31,584 bases of DNA from JAICTV01 sp035634055. Its GTDB lineage: Bacteria; Planctomycetota; Phycisphaerae; Tepidisphaerales; Tepidisphaeraceae. The stretch lies in the NCBI GenBank assembly GCA_035634055.1, contig DASQDR010000056.1, positions 1-31,584 on the forward strand, written 5' to 3'. Made by a program: the position numbers and the translations under genes. Positions 8,202 through 17,700 of this stretch are shown piece by piece (position 1 is the stretch's first letter; each line of letters begins with the position of its first letter). A model generated the notes under the pieces. The model ran no database searches. It had not been told where the DNA came from and worked only from the letters and a program-made list of their open reading frames with translations.

Positions 8202-10105
8202 TTGTGGACCGGTGTGCCGTCAGATCGCACGATCATAAGCGAGTAGTCGTCTACCACGTACATATTCCCGGCATGGAATCGTTCGATCAGCGCCTGTTGC
8301 ATCCCCGGTTCGACGTTGGCCAGCGGAACTGGAGCGCCTCCAACGGCAGCGCGCGCGGCGAGGCCGACTTGGATTCCAATCTCGTTGTTGTGCAGGTCCA
8401 TGACGCTGTCGAAGGGCACGTGACCGCCGACGCGACTGTCATGCTCATATGCAGTTGTCAAAGCTCGGGATGCAGCAGGACCATGCACGTACGTGATCAG
8501 GGCGTTCCAGTATGCGTGCTGCATGGCATTCCCTTCACCAGTCGCGCCGCCACCGGCGAAACTGGCGCCAAAGGCACTTGCCTTCTCTCTGAACGCAAAT
8601 CTCGCGTCAACGGCTGCACCAGGGTAAGCCGCAGCAGCCGCGCCTGTTCCGGCCTCCCCAACGTCGGGGAAGTCGATCCAGACCGTCTTTCCGACACCTA
8701 ACTCCCCGTACGACCCTTTGACAAACCGACGTCCAACGGCCGCGCTGGCGATTGTTATCTTTGCTCTATTGCCAGGGTCGGGAATAAGTTGCATCCCCGG
8801 GCTGCTTTCCCACAGGGGAACTGAGGGCAAGAGCGAATCGATGTCGGGCGTAGTGCGCAGTCGCAGCACCGGTTTAACCGGGGCAGGACCCACGTGATCA
8901 TCGCCCCACCATCCCAGCAGGTTTGAGACGGGCTTCTCGAGGCTGGGCATCAGAACGTAAGGTGCGCTCGATGTCACCATGTCAAACCGAACGGCGGTTA
9001 CTCGGACCACGTCTGTGGTAGCAAATGACGCTGGCCCATCTCCATCCGGATCAACCCAGACCTGAATGAACTGGTCTCCGACCGTGGCGCTGGGGGCGAC
9101 TGCTTCGAGCCACAATGTGGTCGTCGGGGCGGACATTGTTAACGCGTCCCACCGATACTCGACGCCGGACTTAATAAAGTCGCCGCCGCTTTCCAGGGAG
9201 TGCCCGTCTCGAGCTTCGTTGCCCGGCTTAGTCCAGAGCCGCAGCCTTCCGCCGCTAACGGCGTGCCGCCGGTCCGGGGAAACCGTGGGCGGAATCAGTC
9301 TAGAGAGCGGATGCGAGGCATCATACGTGAAATGAATCTTGGCCGGCGCGGGATCAATGGCTTGTGGCAACTTGATGGTCAGCGGGGTGAAGTTGGGCGC
9401 GCCAGTGCTAGCGTCGTCGTCCGCATCGGCGGAGGATAAGTCGTAACCGTCAGCGAAATCGGGAATGCCGTCACCATCAGTGTCGCCATTATTTACCGCG
9501 ACCAGCTTGCCCGGCTCATTGAGGCGATCCTCAAGGTAATCTTCCGTAGCCGATCCCGTCGGAGCGCCGGGCCCATCGTTGTTGTCTGAGTCAACATCTA
9601 GGTCGACGTTTCCAACCACGACCCGCACCGTGTCCTTAACCGTGCTCCCGCCCCTGGACATGGTCATCTGAATGTCGACGGGACCCTGCGTCGCCTCGAC
9701 GGGATCGAAGATGAACCCCGAGGGCACGTAGGGGTCGCCGCTCTGCGGGTCGGTGGTGAACGTGGCGCCGCTGGTGATCTGCGCCCAGACCGGGTCCACC
9801 TCCGGGTTGTCGGCCGGGCGGTAGACCTTGAAGTTCGACGGGAAGTCGAGCGTGAACGTGGCAAAGTCGTTCGCGTCGCCCCCGCTGGAGGTGTGAGTGA
9901 CGGGCAGGTAGAACAGCTGCCCATCGCCGAGCTCGTCGTTCTCCAGCAGCGCGTCCTGATTGTCGCGGGCGATCGGGTCACCCGCTTTCATCCGGTCGAA
10001 ATCATCGTTTAGCCGCACCCACCACGTCTGCTCCGGCGGGGGATCGCCATCGCCGTCGGTCGTGCTGCCGTAGGTGCTCTCCTCAAAGCTCCACGTGCCG
10101 CCCAA
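8198..10105 (-). CDS. Orphan surface-protein tail: shared module plus DUF6973-like C-terminal domain
   Basis: About 635 residues from a TTG at 10105. Homology to the 1544-residue ORF at 14713-19347 starts even earlier (WLDLGG versus VLDLGA), and the frame is open to about 10188 without an ATG, GTG or ribosome binding site, so this looks like the 3' part of a larger gene. Residues about 10-165 match that ORF strongly (TTDGDGDPPPE, WWVRLNDDFDRM, FPSNFKVYRPADNPEVDP). Next come an MTMSRGGSTVKD segment, a DTDGDGIPDFADG calcium-loop motif and a beta-rich repeat ending in WVDPDGDGP. The unique C-terminus has HAYWNALITYVHG (His at about 530) and DLHNNEIGIQVG, the spaced pattern I associate with DUF6973; its activity is unknown. 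No signal peptide. The next gene overlaps its stop by 4 bases. Confidence 0.75.
   Translation of the reverse strand: MGGTWSFEESTYGSTTDGDGDPPPEQTWWVRLNDDFDRMKAGDPIARDNQDALLENDELGDGQLFYLPVTHTSSGGDANDFATFTLDFPSNFKVYRPADNPEVDPVWAQITSGATFTTDPQSGDPYVPSGFIFDPVEATQGPVDIQMTMSRGGSTVKDTVRVVVGNVDLDVDSDNNDGPGAPTGSATEDYLEDRLNEPGKLVAVNNGDTDGDGIPDFADGYDLSSADADDDASTGAPNFTPLTIKLPQAIDPAPAKIHFTYDASHPLSRLIPPTVSPDRRHAVSGGRLRLWTKPGNEARDGHSLESGGDFIKSGVEYRWDALTMSAPTTTLWLEAVAPSATVGDQFIQVWVDPDGDGPASFATTDVVRVTAVRFDMVTSSAPYVLMPSLEKPVSNLLGWWGDDHVGPAPVKPVLRLRTTPDIDSLLPSVPLWESSPGMQLIPDPGNRAKITIASAAVGRRFVKGSYGELGVGKTVWIDFPDVGEAGTGAAAAAYPGAAVDARFAFREKASAFGASFAGGGATGEGNAMQHAYWNALITYVHGPAASRALTTAYEHDSRVGGHVPFDSVMDLHNNEIGIQVGLAARAAVGGAPVPLANVEPGMQQALIERFHAGNMYVVDDYSLMIVRSDGTPVHK
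9690..10082 (-). repeat. Shared module, copy 2 (pairs with 16985-17380)
   Basis: About 390 bases that align with 16985-17380 in the same orientation and reading frame, at roughly 85-90% identity by eye, with long identical runs around the codons for FNFKVYR-type and EVDPVW segments. The two copies lie about 7.3 kb apart in direct orientation, so recombination between them would delete the three units in between and join the two ORFs in frame. Confidence 0.8.
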
Positions 10106-10111
10106 GTCCAG

Positions 10112-10145
10112 CCACGTTCTTGTGTCTGACCCCGTTCGAGTTTCG
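10112..10145 (+). repeat. TGACCCC-type dispersed word at a cassette boundary
   Basis: The word TGTGTCTGACCCCGTTCGAG lies just upstream of where homology of the 8198-10105 tail to its paralogue begins, and 20-50 bases downstream of the stop of the preceding partner gene. It belongs to the same short-word family as the tracts at 583-625, 19358-19455 and 20949-20975. Confidence 0.55.
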
Positions 10146-10164
10146 CCCGTGTCTGCTCCCTCAG

Positions 10165-10677
10165 TTACTCCGCGTTGGTTCCTGAGCTCTTAGTAGCACT
10201 CACCTCGAAGCCGTGGCCGAGAACGCCGCGCCGCCGGTCCCGCCGCCTGCGCCAGAGCCGTGTCAGGTGGCGAGCCGGGAGCCACCCACTCAAGAGGATC
10301 AAGAACCAGAATGGCACCTCGATCCGCCACGAGTCCACTGGCCCGGATGCCGCGCCGCCGGCCGTGGTGTCCCACCGAATCACCTGCAACCGAAAACCCA
10401 GCATTTCGATGTGGTCCGACGGGGACAGCGAGGGCCCATGCCAGACCGAGAGGTCACTCGTATGACTAATCCCTATCCCGTGTATTAAGGTGAAATGGAG
10501 CGCACCCGCGATCCTGATCTCTGCTGGCAAAAACCGCGTGTACCGATCGTGGAGCGCGGCATCCCACTGCGCAGCCAGTAGCGCTACGCAAACCGCAGCC
10601 GCCAACGCAGCAGCCGGCGAGCCTTGTCCAGGCGACCGACCCTGGAGGGCAGGGGGATGACCGCGTAATCCTACCAC
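10165..10677 (-). CDS. Two-span membrane protein, partner of the frameshifted HExGH tail
   Basis: 170 residues from a GTG at 10677, overlapping the preceding ORF's TAG (10671-10673) by 7 bases. Membrane segments lie at about 22-37 (AAALAAAVCVALLAA) and 121-136 (FWFLILLSGWLPA), with about 80 residues between them that probably face the periplasm. A basic tail (RRRRDRRRG) follows the second span. This is the layout of the zinc-ribbon partners at 14144, 19618 and 20938, but here the ribbon is absent. No known family is recognised. Context suggests it is the cognate partner of the tail encoded just upstream. Confidence 0.7.
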   Translation of the reverse strand: MVGLRGHPPALQGRSPGQGSPAAALAAAVCVALLAAQWDAALHDRYTRFLPAEIRIAGALHFTLIHGIGISHTSDLSVWHGPSLSPSDHIEMLGFRLQVIRWDTTAGGAASGPVDSWRIEVPFWFLILLSGWLPARHLTRLWRRRRDRRRGVLGHGFEVSATKSSGTNAE

Positions 10678-11440
10678 TGCGTGACCTTTCGGAAGATGCT
10701 CAATGTTCCGTTGTCGAACACGGTTTCCCCCTTTGGGGCACCTTCTCGCAGTATACCCGTCGGCGCGTGACCGATGATCCGGCCCACGGTGTGGCCGATC
10801 TCGTGCGTAACGGTGAGCGCTTCCGTGGTACTAAAGTTTCCTTGGCGGAAAAAGTCGTCAATCGTCTCAAGGAAGATCGCCGAGATGTTCATGACGCTCC
10901 CCTGCGCAGGCGAAATGCCATAGTCAAACCCCGCGTCCGATCCGGGAACCGGTACGCCCGCGCCGGGCCGGGCGATGCCGTCGGCATCACCATCAAATGA
11001 GGCATAATTTTCGAACGCCCCCACGATTAGCGTGGTCCAGAAGGTTGGTGACAGAAAAGCACCGAGATCGTTCGAACCGTTAGCTCCATTCAGACCATCT
11101 TCTAGGTGTCGCCGGAACGGCAGCGTTCCACGACTGTTGGGACTCCCCAGACCGGGGTCCACGTAGATGGGCAGAATGTAGGCGTCCCCCATGCTGGATG
11201 ACAACAGCGAGCCACCGCTTGGCAGTCGCATCGCCCCCCCAGTCGGAATGACGTCGTCATCGATAACACTGGCGGTGACAGGACCCGCTGCGATAGCTGC
11301 CAATTCCGCTGGAGTGAAGGATCCGGCAGGGCGTCGAAGGTGAGGGTGGCGGTGTCGCCGGAGTGCTCGACCGTCACGCTCCCCTCGGACGCGTCGACGG
11401 TGGAGCCGTTGAGGGTGACCGTGCCGGCGGCCATCACCTA
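10671..11440 (-). pseudogene. Frameshifted orphan tail with HExGH motif
   Basis: Two overlapping frames encode one protein-like sequence. The first (from GTG-ATG at 11440, right after a TAG) reads AGTVTLNGSTVDASEG...ATLTFDALPD; near 11325 it must shift frame to continue as GSFTPAELAAIAAGPV. The second part runs to 10671 and aligns along its whole length with the last 250 or so residues of the 749-residue ORF at 11869-14118: IFLETIDD versus IFLETIRD, VTHEIGHTVG versus VVHELGHAG, and GILREGAPKGETVFD versus GIMRETAPRGETEFD. The HEIGH motif, with a further His eight residues on, fits a zinc metallopeptidase. The broken frame, the stop at the 5' end and the lack of a ribosome binding site point to a decayed or silent cassette; an assembly indel at 11325 is the alternative. 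Confidence 0.7.
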
Positions 11441-11462
11441 CTTTGCGCCATCTAATAGGTGA
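11434..11462. repeat. 7-bp inverted repeat at the start of the frameshifted cassette
   Basis: TCACCTA (11434-11440) and TAGGTGA (11456-11462) flank 15 bases, just where the homologous tail sequence begins and 50 bases after the previous partner gene ends. It may mark a cassette boundary or be chance. Confidence 0.3.
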
Positions 11463-11512
11463 CTCTCCCTAGCTCTCCATTCCGCCCCATTATTCCCCTG
11501 CGGCATTAGCCA

Positions 11513-11872
11513 CTAAACATTCGCGTAGGGTGTCAGCCACGCCAGGACGAGTGTCCCCGCGCTGATGACAGCCGCTAGTATGAACGGCACCAACCGCCTC
11601 GGGGGAGCAGGCGAAAGCCACGCCACCGCCGACAGCGCGGTACCGATGCTCGTCACTTGCCAAGGGAACAGTGCGGCGTTCCACGAACTCCAGTGCGGTC
11701 CCGGCCCATACAGCATGAATGCGAACAATAGGAGCTGCACCACCATTCCGATCGCCCAGATCGCCCTCCCGGCCCACGCGAGTCGCTCGGCCCGCGACAG
11801 TGAGGACCGCGCGCCGGGACTGCGGTAATCGACATACGCTGGTCTGGCTTTGCCACCTTTATCGTTTCTCAC
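11513..11872 (-). CDS. Three-span membrane protein, partner of the HELGH tail
   Basis: 119 residues from a GTG whose last bases form the TGA stop of the preceding gene (GTGA, 11869-11872), which indicates tight translational coupling. After a charged N-terminus there are three hydrophobic segments, at about 36-56 (AIGMVVQLLLFAFMLYG), 70-86 and 92-113 (VPFILAAVISAGTLVLAWL). It differs from the two-span zinc-ribbon partners of other units in both topology and the lack of cysteines. No family recognised. Position makes it the candidate partner (immunity, anchoring or export factor) of the tail at 11869-14118. Confidence 0.7.
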   Translation of the reverse strand: MRNDKGGKARPAYVDYRSPGARSSLSRAERLAWAGRAIWAIGMVVQLLLFAFMLYGPGPHWSSWNAALFPWQVTSIGTALSAVAWLSPAPPRRLVPFILAAVISAGTLVLAWLTPYANV

Positions 11873-14118
11873 CAGAGAACCTTGCTTCGAATTCGACGTT
11901 GGGTGTCAGTGTCAAATTCCGTTTCTCCCCGAGGTGCCGTCTCCCTCATGATGCCAGTCGCCGGATGCGCATCTGCCGCATCATCTCGCCCGGCGTGTCC
12001 CAGTTCATGTACAACCGTGTGAGCTTCGTCAGTCGTCGCGTTCTTCATGTCGCGGATTGTCTCCAAGAAGATGATAGAAAGGTTGTCGATGAAGTTGCTC
12101 TTTGGAGTCAACCCGTATTCGGCTTGTTCGGGTACCACATTGATCGCTGCTCCCAGCAACCATGAACCGTCTGCATCCGCATCGACATCAGCCGCCGGCT
12201 CAAAGGCTGAAACCAGCAGGGAGCTCCAGAAACCGTTCTCATTCGGGAGGTCACGGCTGTTATCGAGCGACGAACCACCCACGAGGTCGAGATAATCGAC
12301 ATGACGGTCAAAGGACACGGTTGTGCGGGTATTGAACTTGTCCGCGTACAGGGGCAAGACGTACATTTGCCGGTACGCCGATTCCAGCAGCGTTCCACCG
12401 GAAGCGAGCCGCGGCAGACCCGCCCACCCAAGCACGGCCGGATCATCATCATCAGCAATGGTGCCGAGAACTCCGCCCGCAGCGAGCGTCGCGAGTTCGG
12501 TTGCGGTCAGATCAGTAGTTCGAACCACTAATTCTTGGCCGCCCCCAAATTCATTCGTATTGGTCGCAATCGGAAGCGTCTTCCCCAACGCGGGGATGTT
12601 GAGGGAGCCGCCTTCAAATTCATGATTAGGGACGTCCGCGTTGATCTTCAGCCAGTGAAGCGGTGTGGTGCGCCCTGGGTAGGGGGCGGTACGCACGCCC
12701 GCTATTGGAACCGCCCGTAGATTGACGTTGGCACCCGTCATCGCGTCCCGCTCGACCCAAAGCCTTCGCCAGACAGTGAGCATGTCCGTCAGCGCCCCGT
12801 TGAACCCCTTCACCGGCTTGTTGTCGGGAGTAACGCTGTCGTCCGTGATGCTATCGAGTTCCGGACCCGTGAGCGCGGCGCCGATGCGAAAGTTATCGCC
12901 TGGCTGCATCGTGACCTGAAAAGCTACGGTTGCCTTACCTCCCGGATTCGTGTTGGAACTGATGCAGTAGTTTGTGCCCGCGAGCAGGAACCTCCCGCGC
13001 TGTCCCGGCGACTGGCCAAAGTTATCTAGCCCGCGCTTGCTCGTAGCAGTGTCATTGGGGTCGATTTGCTGCCCCGCCGGTTGGCCCGCCACGAAGGCGT
13101 GCGGATCGTCGACATCGTAGGACTGGAAGAAGATCTCACGCGTGGTGAGGGGGGGCGGCGTGATGCTGGCTTCGACGTTGACGACGTCGTGAACGATTGT
13201 ATCGGTCGGGCCATCTTTGTCCGGGAAGATACGTAAGCCGCCATTGAGGTGAGGATTTGCGTCCAAATTTGTCTTCGAGACCGAGAGGGACTGTGCCTGC
13301 CAGAACACGGCGAGGCGCTCCGCCGTCGCCCTCACGCTGTCGCTGAGGACGTACCCCAACCCGCGGCCCTCCGGCCCGTCGCCATCCGGGTCCACAAACA
13401 TGGCAATGGCGATGTCGCCGCGCCGCTTGCTGGTAACGGTCGCTTCGACCCAGATGGTGACTTCCGTGCCGCCGCCGAATGCGGAAATGGCGTAATCTTT
13501 CCCGGACTTGATGAAGTCGCCGCCAGCGTCCAGCTGTTTCCAGTTACGCTTTTGGCTGCCCGGCTTGCTCCAAAGCCGGATGTGCCCGGTGATGGGAGGG
13601 GTCGGCGAAGGGAACAAGTTTGGGTCGGGGTCATCCTCCGGGTACCCGAACCACACCTTCGCTCTGCTCACGTCGATGCCGCTGGTTAACGAGAACTTCA
13701 TCGGTACGAACTGTTCTCCTGGCACCGTGTCGTCACTAATGGCCGAGACACCATCGGGGATGCCGTCGCGGTCGTAGCCGTCGAGCGAGTCGATGACGCT
13801 GTCGCCATCTGTGTCGTTATCGTTAACGACAAGCACCTTGCCCTCCGCGCCCACCCACTGTTCCGCAAGTTCCGCCCAGACAGCCATCGGCTGCTCTTCT
13901 AGGTGATCTTCCTCCACCGTGCGGCCCGGCGGGTCTAAAGCATTGTCGTTATCAGAGTCGATGTCTAGGTCCGCGCTGGTTACTCCGATGCGCACGGTGT
14001 CCTTCACCGTGCTCCCGCCCCGCGACATGGTCATCTCCACCTCGACCGGGTTGGCGTTGCCTCCAGGCTCGTGCGCCCACCGCTCGTTGAAGAAGCGCAT
14101 GCGTGGCGTGCAGCGCAT
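11869..14118 (-). CDS. Orphan surface-protein tail with HELGH metallopeptidase-like C-terminus
   Basis: 749 residues from ATG 14118; ATG 14100 is also possible, and the frame is open further upstream without a ribosome binding site. Homology to the shared module begins abruptly at about residue 25 (PVEVEMTMSRGGSTVKD), so the 5' part of the module is missing. Then follow an acidic DSDND segment, NDNDTDGD and LDGYDRDG calcium-loop motifs, a repeat ending in FVDPDGDGP, several hundred residues of beta-rich sequence, and a C-terminal domain. That domain has VVHELGH (His704, Glu705, His708), a further His at about 718, and GIM, which could be a metzincin-like Met-turn. Probable zinc peptidase; substrate unknown. 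GC content is visibly lower than in the FN3-rich genes upstream. The next gene overlaps its stop by 4 bases. Confidence 0.75.
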   Translation of the reverse strand: MRCTPRMRFFNERWAHEPGGNANPVEVEMTMSRGGSTVKDTVRIGVTSADLDIDSDNDNALDPPGRTVEEDHLEEQPMAVWAELAEQWVGAEGKVLVVNDNDTDGDSVIDSLDGYDRDGIPDGVSAISDDTVPGEQFVPMKFSLTSGIDVSRAKVWFGYPEDDPDPNLFPSPTPPITGHIRLWSKPGSQKRNWKQLDAGGDFIKSGKDYAISAFGGGTEVTIWVEATVTSKRRGDIAIAMFVDPDGDGPEGRGLGYVLSDSVRATAERLAVFWQAQSLSVSKTNLDANPHLNGGLRIFPDKDGPTDTIVHDVVNVEASITPPPLTTREIFFQSYDVDDPHAFVAGQPAGQQIDPNDTATSKRGLDNFGQSPGQRGRFLLAGTNYCISSNTNPGGKATVAFQVTMQPGDNFRIGAALTGPELDSITDDSVTPDNKPVKGFNGALTDMLTVWRRLWVERDAMTGANVNLRAVPIAGVRTAPYPGRTTPLHWLKINADVPNHEFEGGSLNIPALGKTLPIATNTNEFGGGQELVVRTTDLTATELATLAAGGVLGTIADDDDPAVLGWAGLPRLASGGTLLESAYRQMYVLPLYADKFNTRTTVSFDRHVDYLDLVGGSSLDNSRDLPNENGFWSSLLVSAFEPAADVDADADGSWLLGAAINVVPEQAEYGLTPKSNFIDNLSIIFLETIRDMKNATTDEAHTVVHELGHAGRDDAADAHPATGIMRETAPRGETEFDTDTQRRIRSKVLW

Positions 14119-14143
14119 CGAGACGCCGCCGGCGCGGGCAAGG

Positions 14144-14713
14144 CTAGTCAGGAATGTGTCCTTTGGATTCCTCGCTTGATCTCCCGCACTCGGGGCAGCG
14201 CTCCGGGCTGCCGCGGAGGTCGTAGTTGCAGTTGGGGCAGTGACCGCGGGCGAGACGCTTCTGCCCCCGGCGACGACAAATGCCGCTGAGCCACCACGCA
14301 GGACCGAGCGCCAGTATCAGCGCAAAGAGGCAATGCGGAGCGGTTACGGCCAATGAGTAGAACGGCGGATCATTTCCACGTCGGAGATACCACCAGAAGC
14401 CAAATCGGTTCTCAGCGACCACTCCGTCGGTGCGCCATGAGACGCGCCGCTGAAACTGCGGCCCGATCAACCGGCTCTCATGCCCCTCCCCCGCGCGCTC
14501 CGAGATGAGATGGACCCTGTAGAGGTCCAACCCAAGCGCTCCGCGTGCGGAGCGGAACTCAATCTGCATTTCTGCGTGCGCCTGTCTGACCCTCCAAACG
14601 AGAATATCGGCTGCTAAATGGCTGCGGATCCAAATCGTGACAAGTCCAAACCACAGGACTGTCGAGCTCACAAGAGCTGCGTTGAACGCCTGCTTCTTCA
14701 CGGGCTTGCGCAT
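14144..14713 (-). CDS. Two-span membrane protein with C-terminal zinc ribbon, partner of the HEMGH protein
   Basis: 189 residues. Spans lie at about 12-29 (ALVSSTVLWFGLVTIWI) and 118-146 (LAVTAPHCLFALILALGPAW), with a domain of about 85 residues between them. The cytoplasmic-side C-terminus carries the zinc ribbon CPNCNYDLRGSPERCPECG (two CxxC pairs). The start shares one base with the preceding stop (TAATG), so translation is coupled. The last residues, SKGHIPD, are encoded by a sequence (AAAGGACACATTCCTGAC) like that ending the partner at 19618, so the gene end lies in a short dispersed repeat. This ribbon occurs in many planctomycete proteins of unknown function. An immunity or regulatory role is inferred from position only. 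Confidence 0.8.
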   Translation of the reverse strand: MRKPVKKQAFNAALVSSTVLWFGLVTIWIRSHLAADILVWRVRQAHAEMQIEFRSARGALGLDLYRVHLISERAGEGHESRLIGPQFQRRVSWRTDGVVAENRFGFWWYLRRGNDPPFYSLAVTAPHCLFALILALGPAWWLSGICRRRGQKRLARGHCPNCNYDLRGSPERCPECGRSSEESKGHIPD

Positions 14714-17700
14714 TATGGAGCCTGGCCGTCATGGTTGGTCGGTGACACAATGCTCGCTCTAATCCTGTCGGCTTGGCTCCTCTCAATGTCGCGCTGCGAC
14801 CCAGGACCACCCCCAACCATGAGGTTCCACACATCATCCTCATGGCTCGCGCTATTAAGAAAATAATGGCCCATCTCATGCGCGAGGGTCCGCCCCATCC
14901 CGGCTGTATCGCGCACATTCGTAGCGCCGGCGCCCAATGTCTTCGCGATGATGAGCCCTGGTGTGGCACGCTGATTTGGGAGCACCGTGTTTCCATTGTC
15001 GAAAACTCCACTGCCGAGCGCATTTGTCTTCGCGAAAATAGAGTTGACGAAATAGACATCGATCGCGTTTAGCGAATTCTGAAGAGCGGTAACATCATCG
15101 TTGGTAGTTGTTTGCCACATGTTGTAGCCAATTTCAATATCTCGTTCATTTTGGTTGCTTGTTGCATTTGTGACGGTTTGACGGAGCGAAAAGCTAATGC
15201 CAACCTGCGACCAAATGGTATTTAACTGGGCAACCATTGCATTCACGTCCCCGACCGTCACCGCGGTCGCAGTTCGAACTCCAGTAGCTGGGTCAACATA
15301 GTCAATTATGTGCGCGATGATATTGAATTGCCGCGGTAGCACGGGGGTTGCGCGAATAGTAGCAGCAGCATTCACGAAGATGCTAAGACTTGGTTGCGCC
15401 CTTTCCGTCGGATGTCCCATGTGGTAGAGGACGTTTGTGTTCGACGCGTTGTCATACATCGCTGGGAACGCGACATCTCGCATGCGCAGGTTATCCGCTT
15501 GCGCAGGCAAGGTTCCGTTGTTCGCCGGGTTGATCTTGAGAGGTGATTTGACGTCCGTGGACTTGACAAGCGTTCCCGCGATTTCCCGGCCCCAGACCAC
15601 TTCGATCTGACCGGGCGCAATTTTGCGAGACTGTGGCACCTCATTGATGACAAGTGCGGGCTTGACGTTCTTTCCCGGGTAATCTGTGTTGTGCCCGGTC
15701 GTGTCGCCAGCGTAAGTGGCAGGGCCAGCGTCGGCCGCAAACAGGTTTCCGTCGAAGTCGTGCGCCACGGAATTCACGTGGACAGGGTTCAATGGTACGG
15801 GGCTAGAGCCGAAAGTCTGCGTTTCGGTGCCGAACTTCAGGACCGTCAGCGTTTCCGACCCCAGCACCTGCCCGCCGAAGGAGGCGTCGATCCGCACGTC
15901 CTCGGGAGCGTTTGATACCGCGACGCCCTCGATGAAGAACTCGCCCCAGTCCGACCAGCGGCCGAAGATGGGGTCCAGGTGGTTGTCCGTGTACAGCGTA
16001 TCCTTGATCGGCAAGCCGGTCTGCTGAGTTCCGTCAGGGTTAAATCCGACGAGTTCCACGCTGCCGCCGCCGTTGAAGGGGCCGTTCGCCTGGGGCCCGA
16101 CCGACAGTTCCATCTCCAGGTCGCGCGGGCCGGTGACGCGCGTGAAGTTGAGGATGGTGTGCTGCCGCGCGCTGCCCGCAGTCGGCGCGCCGACCCAATC
16201 ATCGGCCAGCGAGGCGTCCCCCGCGTCGTCGGCCCCGATCATCACGTCGACGTCGACCACGGTGATCTGCACCGAGTCCATCATCACGTACCCCTGTGGC
16301 CCGTCGCCGTCGGGATCGACGTGCGCGAAGACCATCACGTCCCCTTTCTCGCGACTGGTGACGATGCCCTCGGCGTAGAGCGTGATCGTTCCCGATCCGT
16401 TCAGGGCACTCCATTCATAAGCCTCGCCGGACGTGACGTAGTCGCCGGCGTCCGGCCCAGCCAGCCCCGCGGGCCGGGGGCTGCGGCGGTCGTGCGCGGC
16501 CGCCGTCCACAGGCGGATCAGGCCGTTGGGGAAGCCGCCCCCGGTGAACGGCATGTCCGGCGGGTCCAGCGGGTCATGGTCGTCGTACGAGATGAAGATC
16601 TTCGCCGCGTTCGGATCGATCGCGCTGCTGCCGCTGAAGACCACCGGCGTGAACTTGTCGTTCACCGAAACGTCGTCCAGCAGTTGCGGCGGCTGGGCTG
16701 ACGCCCGGTCCTTATTCCACCCGTCGTCCATGCCGGCCACGCCGTCGCCGTCGGTGTCGTCGTCGTTGGTCGGGATGATCTTCTGGTCGTACCGGCGTCG
16801 CGCCGGCGCGTCGTCGAAGATGCGCTCCTCGATGTAATCCTCGGTCGCGCTCCGCTCCGGCGCTGCCGAACCATCGGTGTTGTCGGAATCGACGTCCACG
16901 TCGAAGTCGAACACGACGAAGCGGACGATGTCGCTGACCGTGCTGCCGCCCCGGGACATGGTCATCTCCACCGGGACCGGGTTCGGCGTCGCCTCGACCG
17001 GATCGAAGATGAACCCCGAGGGCACGTAGGGGTCGCCGCCGCTCGGATCGGTGGTGAAGGTGGCGCCGCTGGTGATCTGCGTCCAGACCGGATCCACCTC
17101 CGGGTTGTCGGCCGGGCGGTAGACCTTGAAGTTCGACGGGAAGGTGAGGGTGAACGTCGAGAACTCGGTGCTCGTCCCGCCGCTGCTCGTGTGAGTCAAT
17201 GGCAGGTAGAACAGCTCGCCGTCCCCCAGCTCGTCGTCCTCCAGCAGCGCGTCCTGGTTGTCGCGCGCGACCGGGTCACCCTCTTTCATCCGGTCGAAGT
17301 CGTCGTTGAGCCGCACCCACCACGTGTCCTCCGGCGGCGGGTCGCCGTCACCGTCGGTCGTGCTGCCGTAGGTGTTCTCGGGCGACAGCGACCTGGCGCC
17401 GAGGTCGAGTACGTTCTTGACCGGGGCCGGCTCGTCCTCGCCGCCCGGTTCGTCCGGCTCCTCATCAGGCTCCACGGGCTCCTCGATGTCCGGCGGCGGC
17501 GCGATCACCGGCGGCGGGGGAGGCGGCGGATCGCCTGTCCCGGTGCCAGGACCCCCCGGAACGCCCGTCGGGGCCTTGCCGCCGCCGGGGCCGGTGTCGT
17601 TGTCGACGATCCCGATGCCATCATCGACCATGTACGGGTCGATGACGTAGCGGTTGGAGGGGGCCAAGGACAACTCGACCGATTCATCCGGGTCGTGGAT

